Positions 1 through 8,606 of a stretch of DNA of 64,000 nucleotides are shown here, one piece after another. The notes below the pieces were generated by a model that ran no database searches, had not been told where the DNA came from, and saw only the letters and a program-made list of their open reading frames with translations. Origin of the DNA: Curvibacter sp. (GTDB taxonomy: Bacteria; Pseudomonadota; Gammaproteobacteria; Burkholderiales; Burkholderiaceae_C); the NCBI GenBank assembly GCA_020248905.1, contig JADCGR010000031.1:16676-80675 (forward strand). The letters run 5' to 3'. Position 1 is the first letter of the stretch; each line of letters begins with the position of its first letter. The position numbers and the translations under genes were made by a program.

Positions 1-118
1 ACGACGCATGATCACTCGTCTTCACGGGTGCCTTGTCCCAGGCAATGCCGCCGCCTGCGGCCAGCGCGCCAGTGCTCATCGCGAGGAGGGTGGTGAGGGC
101 AAGAATGATTTTTTTCAT
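1..118 (-). CDS. petC: Cytochrome c1 of the bc1 complex, N-terminal part (cut by window edge)
   Basis: Only the first 39 codons are inside the window. They encode a Lys-Lys start, a hydrophobic signal segment ending in a GALA-A cleavage region, and then a mature start 'GGGIAWDKAPV'. This is how proteobacterial cytochrome c1 precursors begin. The family carries one covalently bound heme and passes electrons from the Rieske protein to periplasmic cytochromes. The heme-binding CXXCH motif is expected beyond the edge and is not seen. The call rests mainly on position: it starts 14 bases after the petB stop and completes a petA-petB-petC operon. A GGAGA ribosome binding site precedes the ATG. Confidence 0.85.
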   Translation of the reverse strand, partial: MKKIILALTTLLAMSTGALAAGGGIAWDKAPVKTSDHAS

Positions 119-132
119 TGTGTTTCTCCAGC

Positions 133-1545
133 TCAGTGCGCCCCAAAGGTTACACGGCTGGGCACAGGCTTGGGCTCACCCAAACGGCTCCACCAAGGCA
201 TCAAGAGGAAGAAGCCGAAGTAGAACACGGTACCCACCTGCGACACACGCTCGCCGATGGGCGAGGGGGGCAACACACCCAGATAGCCGAGGATGAAGAA
301 GTTGAGCACGAAAATGCCGTAAAGGTACTTGTGCCAATCCGGACGGTAACGGATGGACCGGACAGGGCTGTGGTCCAGCCAGGGCAGGAAGAAGAGGATG
401 ATCACTGCGCCGCCCATGACGACCACCCCCCAGAATTTCGCGTCAATCGCCAGCATCAGCGCGATAAGCACGACGGCGCCACCCGCCACGACACCCTTGA
501 ACAAGGTGTTGAGCTGTCCCTTGATGAGAGCGAGCGCAGCAGCGGCGACGACGCAGAGAATGAGGGCGTACATCATCTCGGTCGTGATGGCACGCAGCAT
601 CGAGTAATAGGGCGTGAAGTACCAGACCGGGGCGATGTGGGCCGGCGTTTTGAGCGGATCGGCGGGAATGAAGTTGTTGTACTCCAGGAAATACCCGCCG
701 AACTCTGGCGCGAAAAACACAATCGCCGAGAACACCATCAGGAACACGCTGACGCCCAGAATATCGTGCACGGTGTAGTAGGGATGGAAGGGGATGCCGT
801 CCAGCGGCTTTCCTTTGGCGTCCCTCGGGGCATTCGGGCCCTTGATCTCCACGCCATCCGGGTTGTTGGAGCCCACGTCATGAAGCGCAAGCAGGTGAGC
901 CACGACCAAGCCTAGCAGCACCAGGGGCACGGCGATCACGTGAAAGCTGAAGAAACGGTTGAGCGTAGCGTCACCCACCACGTAGTCACCACGGATCAAC
1001 AGGGCCAGGTCAGGGCCAATGAAAGGGATGGCCGAGAACAGGTTCACGATCACCTGCGCGCCCCAGTAGGACATCTGGCCCCACGGTAGCAAATAGCCCA
1101 TGAAGGCCTCGGCCATCAAGACGAGGAAAATCGCGCAGCCGAAGATCCATACCAGTTCACGCGGCTTACGGTAGGAACCATAGATCAGGCCACGGAACAT
1201 GTGCAGATAGACCACAACGAAGAACGCCGACGCGCCAGTGGAGTGCATGTAGCGCACAAGCCAGCCCCAGGGCACATCGCGCATGATGTACTCAACCGAG
1301 CCGAAGGCCAGGGCCGCATCGGGCTTGTAGTGCATGACCAGGAAAATGCCGGTCACGATCTGGATCACCAGCACCAGCAAGGCCAGCGAGCCGAAGAAGT
1401 ACCAGAAGTTGAAATTCTTCGGGGCGTAATACTCCGCGAGGTGGACGCGATACGCTTCAAAGGCAGTCGGAAAACGGTTTTCGAACCAGTTGACCACCTT
1501 AGCGCCAGCGGGTGCGTCGGCGGGAAGTTCCTTGAATTCAGCCAT
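133..1545 (-). CDS. petB: Cytochrome b subunit of the ubiquinol-cytochrome c reductase (bc1) complex
   Basis: A 470-residue polytopic membrane protein. It oxidises quinol at the Qo site and returns one electron through two b hemes to the Qi site. The four heme ligands are visible as H101/H115 and H202/H217. The second pair is separated by 14 residues, as I recall for beta- and gammaproteobacteria, rather than 13. The Qo loop motif reads PVWY instead of the alphaproteobacterial PEWY. The ATG at 1545 (MAEFKEL) is preferred over an in-frame TTG at 1560. The gene lies 11 bases downstream of petA. In a phototroph this complex closes cyclic electron flow between the reaction centre and the quinone pool. 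Confidence 0.97.
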   Translation of the reverse strand: MAEFKELPADAPAGAKVVNWFENRFPTAFEAYRVHLAEYYAPKNFNFWYFFGSLALLVLVIQIVTGIFLVMHYKPDAALAFGSVEYIMRDVPWGWLVRYMHSTGASAFFVVVYLHMFRGLIYGSYRKPRELVWIFGCAIFLVLMAEAFMGYLLPWGQMSYWGAQVIVNLFSAIPFIGPDLALLIRGDYVVGDATLNRFFSFHVIAVPLVLLGLVVAHLLALHDVGSNNPDGVEIKGPNAPRDAKGKPLDGIPFHPYYTVHDILGVSVFLMVFSAIVFFAPEFGGYFLEYNNFIPADPLKTPAHIAPVWYFTPYYSMLRAITTEMMYALILCVVAAAALALIKGQLNTLFKGVVAGGAVVLIALMLAIDAKFWGVVVMGGAVIILFFLPWLDHSPVRSIRYRPDWHKYLYGIFVLNFFILGYLGVLPPSPIGERVSQVGTVFYFGFFLLMPWWSRLGEPKPVPSRVTFGAH

Positions 1546-1556
1546 GTTCTTGATCC

Positions 1557-2177
1557 TCAAGCCTTCTTGTCTTCGCCGATCAGCAGCTTGCTGTCGGACA
1601 GGTACATGTGCGGCGGCACTTCCAGGTTGTCGGGTGCCGGCTTGTTCTTGAACACGCGACCGGCCACATCAAAGGTCGAACCGTGGCAGGGGCAGAGAAA
1701 ACCGCCAGTCCAGTCGTCGGGCAGGGAGGGCTGGGGCCCGGCCTGGAGCTTGTCGATCGGCGAGCAACCCAGGTGCGAGCAGATGCCCACGCCAACGAAC
1801 ACCTCGGGCTTAATGGAGCGATGGCGGTTCTTGGCGTACTCAGGCGTAGGATAGGCCTTGCGATCGGAGTTCGGGTCGGCAAGCTGCCCCTCGATCTTTG
1901 AGAGGCTTTCGAGTTGCTCGGGGGTGCGACGCATGATCCAGACCGGCTTGCCACGCCATTCAACGACGACCTTCTCGCCGGGTTTGAGGCCGGAGACATC
2001 CACCTCAACCGCAGCGCCGGCAGCTTTGGCACGCTCAGAGGGCTGAAAGGTGCTGATGAAAGGGATGGCAGTTGCCACACCACCCACGGCACCCGCACAA
2101 CCTGTGGCGATCAGCCACGTCCTTTTGCTGGGGTCCAACTGATCCAACTGACTCTGATCGGCAAGCGTATCGCTCAT
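1557..2177 (-). CDS. petA: Rieske iron-sulfur subunit of the bc1 complex
   Basis: A 206-residue protein with an N-terminal membrane anchor after 'SKRTWL' (about residues 22-46). The anchor is a Tat-type segment in this family. The C-terminal Rieske fold has the two cluster-binding loops CSHLGC and CPCHGS, which supply two Cys and two His to the [2Fe-2S] centre and the two disulfide Cys. It takes the first electron from quinol at the Qo site and hands it to cytochrome c1. Start MSDTLADQ at 2177 is preferred over 2189. It is first in the petABC operon, and tatABC (its likely export route) is also in the window. Confidence 0.97.
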   Translation of the reverse strand: MSDTLADQSQLDQLDPSKRTWLIATGCAGAVGGVATAIPFISTFQPSERAKAAGAAVEVDVSGLKPGEKVVVEWRGKPVWIMRRTPEQLESLSKIEGQLADPNSDRKAYPTPEYAKNRHRSIKPEVFVGVGICSHLGCSPIDKLQAGPQPSLPDDWTGGFLCPCHGSTFDVAGRVFKNKPAPDNLEVPPHMYLSDSKLLIGEDKKA

Positions 2178-2254
2178 GGGATTCCTCAATCAAATCTACC
2201 GGGTTCTCGAAGCTTGTCGCGCACGGCTCTCGCCCGCGCGAGCCACCGCGTATT

Positions 2255-3304
2255 CTAGCCGACTCGGGGGTCGGGACGGGCCCCGGCGACGAGGCGACGG
2301 GCCATACGCACCGCCTGAATCAGGCTGGACGCATCCGCGCTACCTGTGCCGGCAATATCGAATGCCGTTCCGTGGTCAGGACTGGTCCGTATGAACGGCA
2401 GACCCAGAGTGACGTTGACGCCTTGCTCGACGCCCAGGTACTTCACGGGGATCAGCCCCTGGTCGTGGTACATCGCCACCACCACATCGAACGCACCACC
2501 CCGCGCGCGCATGAAGACGGTGTCAGGTGGCAGGGGGCCAATCACGTCCATTCCCTCGTCACGGGCCCGCCGCACGGCAGGCTCGATGACCTCAAGCTCC
2601 TCCCGGCCGAACCGTCCACCCTCGCCGGCATGCGGGTTGAGCCCGGCGACCGCCATACGGGGACGACGCCCCAGCAGGGATTGGAGGGCTGCATGGGCGA
2701 TCCGCAGTGTTTGCAGCACATTGCCACGCGTCACCGCCTCGATCGCCTGGCGCAAGGACAGGTGGATGCTCACGAGAACTGTTCGCAGCTCGTCATTGGC
2801 AAGCATCATGCGCACCGGCACCTCCGAAGGGCCGCGACCCAGATGTGCAGCGGCCTCCGCCTGTAGCAGTTCGGTGTGGCCAGGATAGGAATCCCAGGGC
2901 GCGCCGGCGGCCGCCAGCGCCTCCTTGTGCAGCGGTGCCGTGATCAGCGCGCTCAGCTCACCGCGCAGCGCAGCCTGCGCAGCCCAGCGCACACAAAACC
3001 CGGCCAGTCGCCCTGCGGCGGCACTCACGCGCCCGGGGGGAACGTCCGCTTCAAGGCGGGCCACTTCCAGCACAGGCAGACAGCGGGGTGGCACCTGCGA
3101 CAGCTCGTGGATGCCATCGATGCGCGCCACCGGCAGGATGGGCGTACCTTCGCGCTGGACCCAACGGGCCGCGCGGCGCTGTGCCGCAACATCGCCCACG
3201 ACGAAGCAGCCAGCGAGGTCTGATGGCGCATCGCGAAAGGCCTTTGCGATGATCTCAGGCCCGATGCCTGCGACATCCCCCTGGGTGACAGCCAGCGGTT
3301 TCAT
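2255..3304 (-). CDS. pdxA: 4-hydroxythreonine-4-phosphate dehydrogenase
   Basis: A 349-residue PdxA. It starts with 'TQGDVAGIGPEI', the usual N-terminal signature. Metal-binding histidines sit in 'TAPLHKEAL', 'LNPHAGEGG' and 'MYHDQGLIP'. The family oxidises 4-phosphohydroxy-L-threonine with NAD in the DXP-dependent route to pyridoxal phosphate. Its ATG overlaps the stop of the upstream Nif3-like gene by four bases, so the two are translationally coupled. In many proteobacteria pdxA sits with ksgA or surA; here it lies beside petA. Confidence 0.96.
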   Translation of the reverse strand: MKPLAVTQGDVAGIGPEIIAKAFRDAPSDLAGCFVVGDVAAQRRAARWVQREGTPILPVARIDGIHELSQVPPRCLPVLEVARLEADVPPGRVSAAAGRLAGFCVRWAAQAALRGELSALITAPLHKEALAAAGAPWDSYPGHTELLQAEAAAHLGRGPSEVPVRMMLANDELRTVLVSIHLSLRQAIEAVTRGNVLQTLRIAHAALQSLLGRRPRMAVAGLNPHAGEGGRFGREELEVIEPAVRRARDEGMDVIGPLPPDTVFMRARGGAFDVVVAMYHDQGLIPVKYLGVEQGVNVTLGLPFIRTSPDHGTAFDIAGTGSADASSLIQAVRMARRLVAGARPDPRVG

Positions 3305-4059
3305 GCCGGGTTGTCGATCTCGATAAACTCATGATCCAGGCCCAGCTGGACCGCGACGTGCGCGGCGACCGCCGGTGCGCCGTAACGCTCGGTCGCGTGG
3401 TGCCCACAGGCCAGATAGGCCACACCACATTCCCTCGCGTAATGCGCCTGCGGTTCGGAAATCTCTCCGGTAATGTAGGCATCAGCACCTGCAGCAATCG
3501 CCGCCTCGAAATAGGCTTGCGCGCCGCCTGTGCACCAGGCGATCCTGCGGATGACACCGGCAGCGCCTGAGACCAGCGTCGCCGGGCGCCCGAGGGCCTG
3601 CTCCACATGCCGTGCGAGGGCACCCGCGTCCTGAAACGGTGCTCCACCGGACGGCTCTCCAAGCCAGCCCAGGTCCTGCTCACCGAAGCGCGAGAGTCCG
3701 CGCAGGCCCAGATGCGATCCGAAACAGGCGTTGTTGCCCAGCTCCGGATGCGCATCAAGCGGCAGGTGATAGGCAAAGAGGTTGATGTCGTAAGCCAGAA
3801 GAAGGCGTAAGCGCTCCTTCAGCCAGCCCGTCACGCGCCCATCGTGGCCTCGCCAAAACAAGCCGTGGTGTACGAAGATGGCGTCGGCCCGGGCTTCGAT
3901 GGCGGCCTCAATCAGCGCGCGGCTGGCGGTGACACCGGAAACGAGCTTGCGCACGCCGATCTTGCCTTCCACCTGCAGGCCGTTGGGGCCATAGTCGCGG
4001 AAGCGTTCGGGTTGCAGCAGGTCGTCAAAGGCCGTCAGAAGCTGTATGCGATCGGTCAT
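3301..4059 (-). CDS. Nif3-like dinuclear metal-centre hexameric protein (YbgI family)
   Basis: A 252-residue protein matching the Nif3/YbgI family (often annotated GTP cyclohydrolase 1 type 2). Metal-ligand motifs are visible: 'FVHHGLFW' near residue 63, 'AYHLPLDAHPELGNNA', and 'HHATERYG' near the C-terminus. Family members form toroidal hexamers with two metal ions per subunit; the cellular substrate is not established. MTDRIQ at 4059 is chosen over 4074 because family members usually start close to this point. The stop overlaps the pdxA start (ATGA). Confidence 0.9.
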   Translation of the reverse strand: MTDRIQLLTAFDDLLQPERFRDYGPNGLQVEGKIGVRKLVSGVTASRALIEAAIEARADAIFVHHGLFWRGHDGRVTGWLKERLRLLLAYDINLFAYHLPLDAHPELGNNACFGSHLGLRGLSRFGEQDLGWLGEPSGGAPFQDAGALARHVEQALGRPATLVSGAAGVIRRIAWCTGGAQAYFEAAIAAGADAYITGEISEPQAHYARECGVAYLACGHHATERYGAPAVAAHVAVQLGLDHEFIEIDNPA

Positions 4060-4070
4060 GGACCGGATTG

Positions 4071-4430
4071 TCAATCAGATTGCGGCGGTCGTCCTACCTC
4101 CAGGCTGCAGTCGCAGCCCCGGCCGGCTGCAATCCAGCGTTTCGCCATCAGACGCAAAAGTGGCAGCATGGAAACGCGCAGCAGCGATCCGCCCGGACCC
4201 GGCATGGCCGCGCGCAAGACCTCGTTCGTCATGGTGACGGCGCCGCAGACATAGCGTCCGCCACCCTCGTCCCAGCGCAAGGCCGCACAGGTACCGTGAC
4301 GACGCCCAGACAGCAAACCGCCCAGCGGGCAAGGCTCGACCAGGCAGCAGACGCCGCAGCCGTTGCAAGGCTGGCCTGCAGCAGGCTTGCGCGGTGCTGC
4401 CGGTTCAACATGGATGATTTGCGCTGCCAT
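4071..4430 (-). CDS. Small cysteine-cluster protein (YkgJ/UPF0153-type)
   Basis: A 119-residue protein whose N-terminal half carries PCNGCGVCCLVEPCPLG, the CxxCxxCC...C pattern of the YkgJ (CxxCxxCC) family. Further cysteines follow at 'GTCAALRW' and 'YVCGAV', and 'CDCSLE' lies at the end. This points to a bound metal or Fe-S cluster. The biochemical role of the family is not known. The ATG at 4430 is only 27 bases from the divergent protease start at 4458. It is likely cotranscribed with the Nif3-like gene, whose start lies 11 bases beyond its stop. Confidence 0.85.
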   Translation of the reverse strand: MAAQIIHVEPAAPRKPAAGQPCNGCGVCCLVEPCPLGGLLSGRRHGTCAALRWDEGGGRYVCGAVTMTNEVLRAAMPGPGGSLLRVSMLPLLRLMAKRWIAAGRGCDCSLEVGRPPQSD

Positions 4431-4444
4431 TGACAGCCACACTC

Positions 4445-4450
4445 TACAAT
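4445..4450 (+). promoter_or_regulatory. Candidate -10 box for a leaderless protease transcript
   Basis: TACAAT lies seven bases before the ATG of the DegQ-like gene and no Shine-Dalgarno sequence lies between. Transcription initiating at the usual distance from a -10 box would begin at or next to the A of the start codon. A clear -35 is not visible. Confidence 0.4.
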
Positions 4451-4457
4451 TTCCAGC

Positions 4458-5597
4458 ATGAAACGCTACTGGCTGCTGTTCTCGCAAGCTGTCACGGTCC
4501 TCTTGGCAGCTTACTTCATCTTGGTCACCCTCAAGCCGGCCTGGGTGATGCAGCCCGGCGAGACACCCACGGTCGCTCTCTTCCAGGCGCCCGCAGAGCG
4601 CCAAGCAGCCCAGCCACCCGGCAGCTTCCGCGTGGCTGCCCAGAGGGCCTCGGCTGCCGTGGTCAGCATCAATACCAGCAAGTCGGCCCGACGCAATCCT
4701 CACGCCAATGACCCTTGGTTCCGCTTCTTCTTTGGTGATCAGGACAACGAGCCCCAGGTCGGTCTGGGCAGCGGCGTCATCGTCAGCCCCGGCGGCTACA
4801 TTCTGACTAACAACCATGTCATTGAAGGCGCAGACGAAATCGAGGTCATCCTCAACGACAGCCGACGCGGCCGCGCCCGCGTGATCGGCACCGATCCTGA
4901 CAGCGACCTGGCGGTACTGAAGATCGAGCTCGACAAGCTGCCGGTGATCGTGCTTGGCAACTCCGACGCACTGCAGGTGGGCGACCCGGTGCTGGCCATC
5001 GGCAACCCCTTCGGCGTGGGTCAGACCGTGACCGGCGGCATCGTCAGCGCGCTGGGACGCAACCAGCTGGGCATCAACACTTTCGAGAATTTCATCCAGA
5101 CTGATGCGGCCATCAACCCGGGCAATTCGGGAGGAGCACTGGTTGATGCCAACGGTAATCTGTTGGGCATCAACACCGCCATCTATTCACGCTCGGGCGG
5201 CAATATGGGGATCGGGTTTGCCATCCCCGTGAGTACGGCCCAGCAAGTGCTCGAAAGTATCGTCAAGGAAGGCCAGGTCACGCGCGGCTGGATCGGGGTC
5301 GAGCCTAGCGACCTTTCACCCGAGCTTGCCGAGACCTTTGGCGTGAAGGGGGGCGAGGGCGTGATCATCACCGGCGTGCTGCAGAACGGGCCGGCAGCGC
5401 AAGCCGGCATCCGGCCCGGCGACGTCATCATGCGCGTGAGCGGTGAACCGGTGCTCAACGTCTCGGAATTGCTCAGCCGGGTCGCGGCTCTCAAGCCCGG
5501 CAATGCTGCGGTGTTCGTCATCCGGCGGCAGGATCGCACGCTGGAGGTCAGCATCACGCCGGGCGTTCGACCCAAGCCGCGACGCAACCAACAGTAA
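4458..5597 (+). CDS. Periplasmic trypsin-like serine protease with one PDZ domain (DegQ/AlgW/DegS type)
   Basis: A 379-residue HtrA-family protease. A hydrophobic N-terminal segment (residues 7-30) is a signal anchor. The catalytic triad is readable as H120 ('TNNHVIEG'), D150 ('DPDSDLAV') and S224 ('NPGNSGGALV'). A single PDZ domain follows (about residues 270-365, 'GPAAQAGIRPGD'). One PDZ domain plus a membrane anchor is the DegS/AlgW layout. The family cleaves anti-sigma factors or misfolded envelope proteins. No anti-sigma target gene is nearby. It converges with tatC, 25 bases apart. Confidence 0.93.
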   Translation: MKRYWLLFSQAVTVLLAAYFILVTLKPAWVMQPGETPTVALFQAPAERQAAQPPGSFRVAAQRASAAVVSINTSKSARRNPHANDPWFRFFFGDQDNEPQVGLGSGVIVSPGGYILTNNHVIEGADEIEVILNDSRRGRARVIGTDPDSDLAVLKIELDKLPVIVLGNSDALQVGDPVLAIGNPFGVGQTVTGGIVSALGRNQLGINTFENFIQTDAAINPGNSGGALVDANGNLLGINTAIYSRSGGNMGIGFAIPVSTAQQVLESIVKEGQVTRGWIGVEPSDLSPELAETFGVKGGEGVIITGVLQNGPAAQAGIRPGDVIMRVSGEPVLNVSELLSRVAALKPGNAAVFVIRRQDRTLEVSITPGVRPKPRRNQQ

Positions 5598-5622
5598 CCG
5601 GGCTTCGCAGCAACTGTAGGCC

Positions 5623-6408
5623 TTAGTTGTCGGCGGGCTCCGCGTCGGGCGCGCGCGTGTGGCGGATGAAGATCTGCGCCGCCCAGATGCCAAACTCGTA
5701 GAGCAGGCACATCGGAATGGCCAGAGCGAGCTGCGATACGACGTCGGGCGGCGTCACGATGGCCGCGATGATGAAGGCCAGCACGATGAAATAGCCCCGG
5801 AAATCCTTGAGTCTCTGGATGCTCACGATGCCCATGCGGGCCAGCACGATGACGACGATGGGTACCTCGAACGCCAGTCCGAAGGCTATGAACATGGTCA
5901 GCACAAAACTCAGGTAGGCCTCGATGTCGGGCGCCGCCGTGATGCTCTTGGGCGCAAAGCCCTGGATGAATGCGAAGACCTGGCCAAAGACAAAAAAGTA
6001 GCAGAACGCCACGCCGATGAAGAACAGCACAGTGCTCGACACAACAAGCGGCAGGACGAGCTTCTTCTCATGGCTGTAAAGACCGGGCGCGACAAAGGCC
6101 CACACCTGGTAGAGGACGACCGGCAGCGCCAACAGGAAGGCCGCCATCAGCAGGATCTTGAGCGGAACCATGAACGGCGATATGACCGAGGTGGCAATCA
6201 GCGTGGTGCCCTTGGGCAGGTGGGCGACCAGGGGCGCGGCCAGGAGATCGTAGAGTTCCCCCGGCCCCGGGTAGAGGGCCAGAATCGCCGCCATCACCGC
6301 CATGGCAATCACGCTCTTGAGCAGGCGGTCACGCAGTTCGATCAGGTGCTGGACAAAGGGCTGCTCCGTGCCGGCCAGCTCGTCGTCTTTTGATTGGGGG
6401 TCAGCCAT
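5623..6408 (-). CDS. tatC: Sec-independent protein translocase TatC
   Basis: A 261-residue protein with six predicted membrane spans. The conserved N-terminus 'PFVQHLIELRDRLLKS' is the TatC signature, and 'FEVPIVVIVLARMG' matches the family. TatC is the core receptor that, with TatB, recognises twin-arginine signal peptides of folded exported proteins. It is last in tatABC and probably last in the long his-hinT-tat train. Likely clients in the window include the Rieske protein. Confidence 0.97.
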   Translation of the reverse strand: MADPQSKDDELAGTEQPFVQHLIELRDRLLKSVIAMAVMAAILALYPGPGELYDLLAAPLVAHLPKGTTLIATSVISPFMVPLKILLMAAFLLALPVVLYQVWAFVAPGLYSHEKKLVLPLVVSSTVLFFIGVAFCYFFVFGQVFAFIQGFAPKSITAAPDIEAYLSFVLTMFIAFGLAFEVPIVVIVLARMGIVSIQRLKDFRGYFIVLAFIIAAIVTPPDVVSQLALAIPMCLLYEFGIWAAQIFIRHTRAPDAEPADN

Positions 6409-6460
6409 CGATCATTCCGTTTACGGCACCCGGTTTTGCCGGGGCAACCGGCACGGGAAC

Positions 6461-6928
6461 TCAGTTCAGTGGTTTGGGCCGGTAACGTGCCACACGGGCG
6501 GCACCCGACAAAGCGCGCGTCCTCACCCCCTGACGCGCCTTGTACCAAGCTGGCATGGCACCGCGCTTGAGACGCCAGTTCTTGCCCGGGTGCTTGTAGG
6601 CGGGAACCGACGTCAGGCTGGCCGACAGGTCGGGGGAAGATTCGAGGCCCGAGGTGGCCGAGGACCATTCCTTCTCGAAGTCCGAGGTGGTGGACTGGAT
6701 TGAAGTTTCGACCGACTGGGCCGCCCCCTCAACGGTGCTCTTCATCTTCTTGAGCTCTTCCAGCTCAATGGAGCGGTTCACCTCGGCTTTGACGTCAGAC
6801 ACGTAGCGCTGGGCCTTGCCCAGCAAGGCGCCGATGGTGCGGGCCACGCGCGGCAGCTTCTCCGGCCCGATGACGACCAAGGCCACCGCGCCAATCAGCG
6901 CAATCTTGGATAGACCGAGGTCGATCAT
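6461..6928 (-). CDS. tatB: Sec-independent protein translocase subunit TatB
   Basis: 155 residues. The N-terminal start '[19 protein letters not shown]' followed by '[13 protein letters not shown]' is the TatB/TatA-family hairpin. A long amphipathic and charged middle (residues 20-75) is typical of TatB. The C-terminal tail, from about residue 112, is basic and tryptophan-containing ('[17 protein letters not shown]'). It forms the signal-peptide receptor with TatC. Confidence 0.95.
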   Translation of the reverse strand: MIDLGLSKIALIGAVALVVIGPEKLPRVARTIGALLGKAQRYVSDVKAEVNRSIELEELKKMKSTVEGAAQSVETSIQSTTSDFEKEWSSATSGLESSPDLSASLTSVPAYKHPGKNWRLKRGAMPAWYKARQGVRTRALSGAARVARYRPKPLN

Positions 6929-6948
6929 GCCGCAGGTTCAGCGATCAC

Positions 6949-7200
6949 TCAGGACTTGGGCTTGGCTTCCACGTCGATCGTGTTCTTGTCAGCGGGAGCC
7001 GCCGCCGTGCTGGCCACCTGCTGGGGAGCCGGCGCAGCAGCGGCCTTGTCCTCCGACGCCGACCCATCTTTCATCCCGTCCTTGAAGCCCTTGACGGCGC
7101 CACCCAGGTCACTGCCCAGATTCTTGAGCTTCTTTGTGCCGAACACCATGACGACAATCAGCAGAACGATCAGCCAATGCCAGATGGAAAAGGTTCCCAT
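6949..7200 (-). CDS. tatA: Sec-independent protein translocase subunit TatA
   Basis: 83 residues. The protein begins '[17 protein letters not shown]' and then '[20 protein letters not shown]', the classic TatA transmembrane plus amphipathic-helix signature with the invariant FG. An alanine-, proline- and acid-rich tail follows. It oligomerises to form the translocation pore. A 20-base gap separates it from tatB, and the upstream gene is hinT. Confidence 0.96.
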   Translation of the reverse strand: MGTFSIWHWLIVLLIVVMVFGTKKLKNLGSDLGGAVKGFKDGMKDGSASEDKAAAAPAPQQVASTAAAPADKNTIDVEAKPKS

Positions 7201-7265
7201 GTTTATCTCCTAGTGAGTTTACGGTTTTAATCCGCTCGCCTGCCCGGGCGGCAGGCGAAGGCAAA

Positions 7266-7637
7266 TCAGCCCTTGAGCCACGGACGCGGGCCGCCGATCA
7301 GATGCATATGCAGGTGGTGCACTTCCTGTCCGCCGTCAGCACCAGTATTGCAGACCAGGCGAAATCCTCCCTCGGGGTAGGGCCGACAGCCGTGCTGCTC
7401 GGCCAGACCTGGTACCAGCGCCATCATGCGGCCCAGCAGACCCGCGTGTTCCGGACCGACCTGGGCCATGGAGGGGATGTGCAGCTTGGGGATCAGCAGC
7501 AGATGCACGGGGGCCCAGGGATGGATGTCGTGGAAGACGTAGATATGCTCGTCCTCATAAGCCTTTTTGGAAGGGATTTGGCCGGCCACGATCCTGCAAA
7601 AGATGCAGTTCGGCTGGCTTTGTTGGACCTGGGTCAT
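7266..7637 (-). CDS. hinT: HIT-family purine nucleoside phosphoramidase (HinT)
   Basis: 123 residues. The N-terminal 'CIFCRIVAGQIP' and the C-terminal histidine triad 'HHLHMHLIGG' define the HinT branch of HIT hydrolases, which cleave AMP-lysine-type phosphoramidates. The ATG at 7637 (MTQVQQSQ) is preferred; the frame stays open upstream without family similarity. The position between hisE and tatA is common in Burkholderiales. Confidence 0.93.
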   Translation of the reverse strand: MTQVQQSQPNCIFCRIVAGQIPSKKAYEDEHIYVFHDIHPWAPVHLLLIPKLHIPSMAQVGPEHAGLLGRMMALVPGLAEQHGCRPYPEGGFRLVCNTGADGGQEVHHLHMHLIGGPRPWLKG

Positions 7638-7746
7638 GACGCAAGCTCCTTGGAACAGCGTCGCCCAGCGTGCATCAGGCCGAGGGGCGCGCAGCTCAGC
7701 AAAGCCCGGGCGATCAGGCACCTGCAAAGAAGTGTGCCCGCGACCG

Positions 7747-8136
7747 TCATGCCTTGCCGCCCTCACGGGCCAGTGCCTTGCGCAGGGCCTTTTCCTCAAT
7801 GCCGCTGGTGCCTTCGCGACGCTCCAGCTCGGTAATCACGTCAGCGGGCTTGAGGCCGTAGTGCGCCAGGGTGATCAGGGTGTGGAACCAGAGATCAGCC
7901 ACCTCGCCAACGATCTTGCTGCGGTCGCCCCCGTGGTCGGCATCTTTGGCGGCCATCACGACCTCGGTGGCCTCCTCGCCGACCTTCTTCAGGAAGGCAT
8001 CGGGGCCCTTGCGCAGCAGGCGGGCGACATAGCTCTTTTCGGGGTCCCCGCCCTGCGCGGGCAGGCGGCTTTCAATGACGGCCGCCATTCGGGCCAGGAC
8101 ATCAGCAGAATTCGTCGAGTCGGCCATGTTCTTCAT
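7747..8136 (-). CDS. hisE: Phosphoribosyl-ATP pyrophosphatase
   Basis: 129 residues of the MazG-like HisE fold. The central part has '[31 protein letters not shown]', where the acidic metal-binding residues lie, followed by '[16 protein letters not shown]'. It removes pyrophosphate from PR-ATP, the second step of histidine synthesis. Its start overlaps the hisI stop by four bases. Confidence 0.96.
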   Translation of the reverse strand: MKNMADSTNSADVLARMAAVIESRLPAQGGDPEKSYVARLLRKGPDAFLKKVGEEATEVVMAAKDADHGGDRSKIVGEVADLWFHTLITLAHYGLKPADVITELERREGTSGIEEKALRKALAREGGKA

Positions 8137-8606
8137 TTGTAGATGGTTGCGGGGTCCTTGAGCACCGGCTCCACCGCAGTCCAGACGCCGTCACGCAGCA
8201 CACTGAAAAAGCAGCTGTGACGGCCGGTGTGGCAGGCGATGCCGGGTTCGTGCCCGCACTGGGTGACGGTGAGCAGCAGGACGTCGTTGTCACAATCGAG
8301 GCGTATCTCGTGTACCGTCTGCACGTGGCCCGACTCCTCGCCCTTGAACCAGAGCTTGCCGCGCGAGCGGCTGTAGTAGACCGCCCGACCCAGCATGGCC
8401 GTCTGCTGCAGGGCCTCACGGTTCATCCAGGCGAACATCAGCACGTCCTTGCTGCCCCGCTCCTGGGCGATGACCGGCACCAAGCCCTGAGCATCCCATT
8501 TCACCTCGTCGAGCCATGAATCGGGCACACCCACGCCTGCCGCTATGTTTGCGACGCTTTCCAACACGGGGGCGTTCGCGCCCGGGGTCGGCCTGGCGGC
8601 GCTCAT
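8133..8606 (-). CDS. hisI: Phosphoribosyl-AMP cyclohydrolase
   Basis: 157 residues. The zinc-binding region is visible as '[14 protein letters not shown]' followed by '[10 protein letters not shown]'. It opens the adenine ring of PR-AMP, the third step of histidine synthesis. Here hisI and hisE are separate genes rather than the enterobacterial fusion. ATGA overlaps join it to hisF upstream and hisE downstream. Confidence 0.97.
   Translation of the reverse strand: MSAARPTPGANAPVLESVANIAAGVGVPDSWLDEVKWDAQGLVPVIAQERGSKDVLMFAWMNREALQQTAMLGRAVYYSRSRGKLWFKGEESGHVQTVHEIRLDCDNDVLLLTVTQCGHEPGIACHTGRHSCFFSVLRDGVWTAVEPVLKDPATIYK

Noticed and set aside
4075..4368. Minus-strand 97-codon frame inside the cysteine-cluster gene region
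   Set aside because: It is an out-of-frame shadow of the YkgJ-like gene, whose CxxCxxCC motif lies in the other frame.
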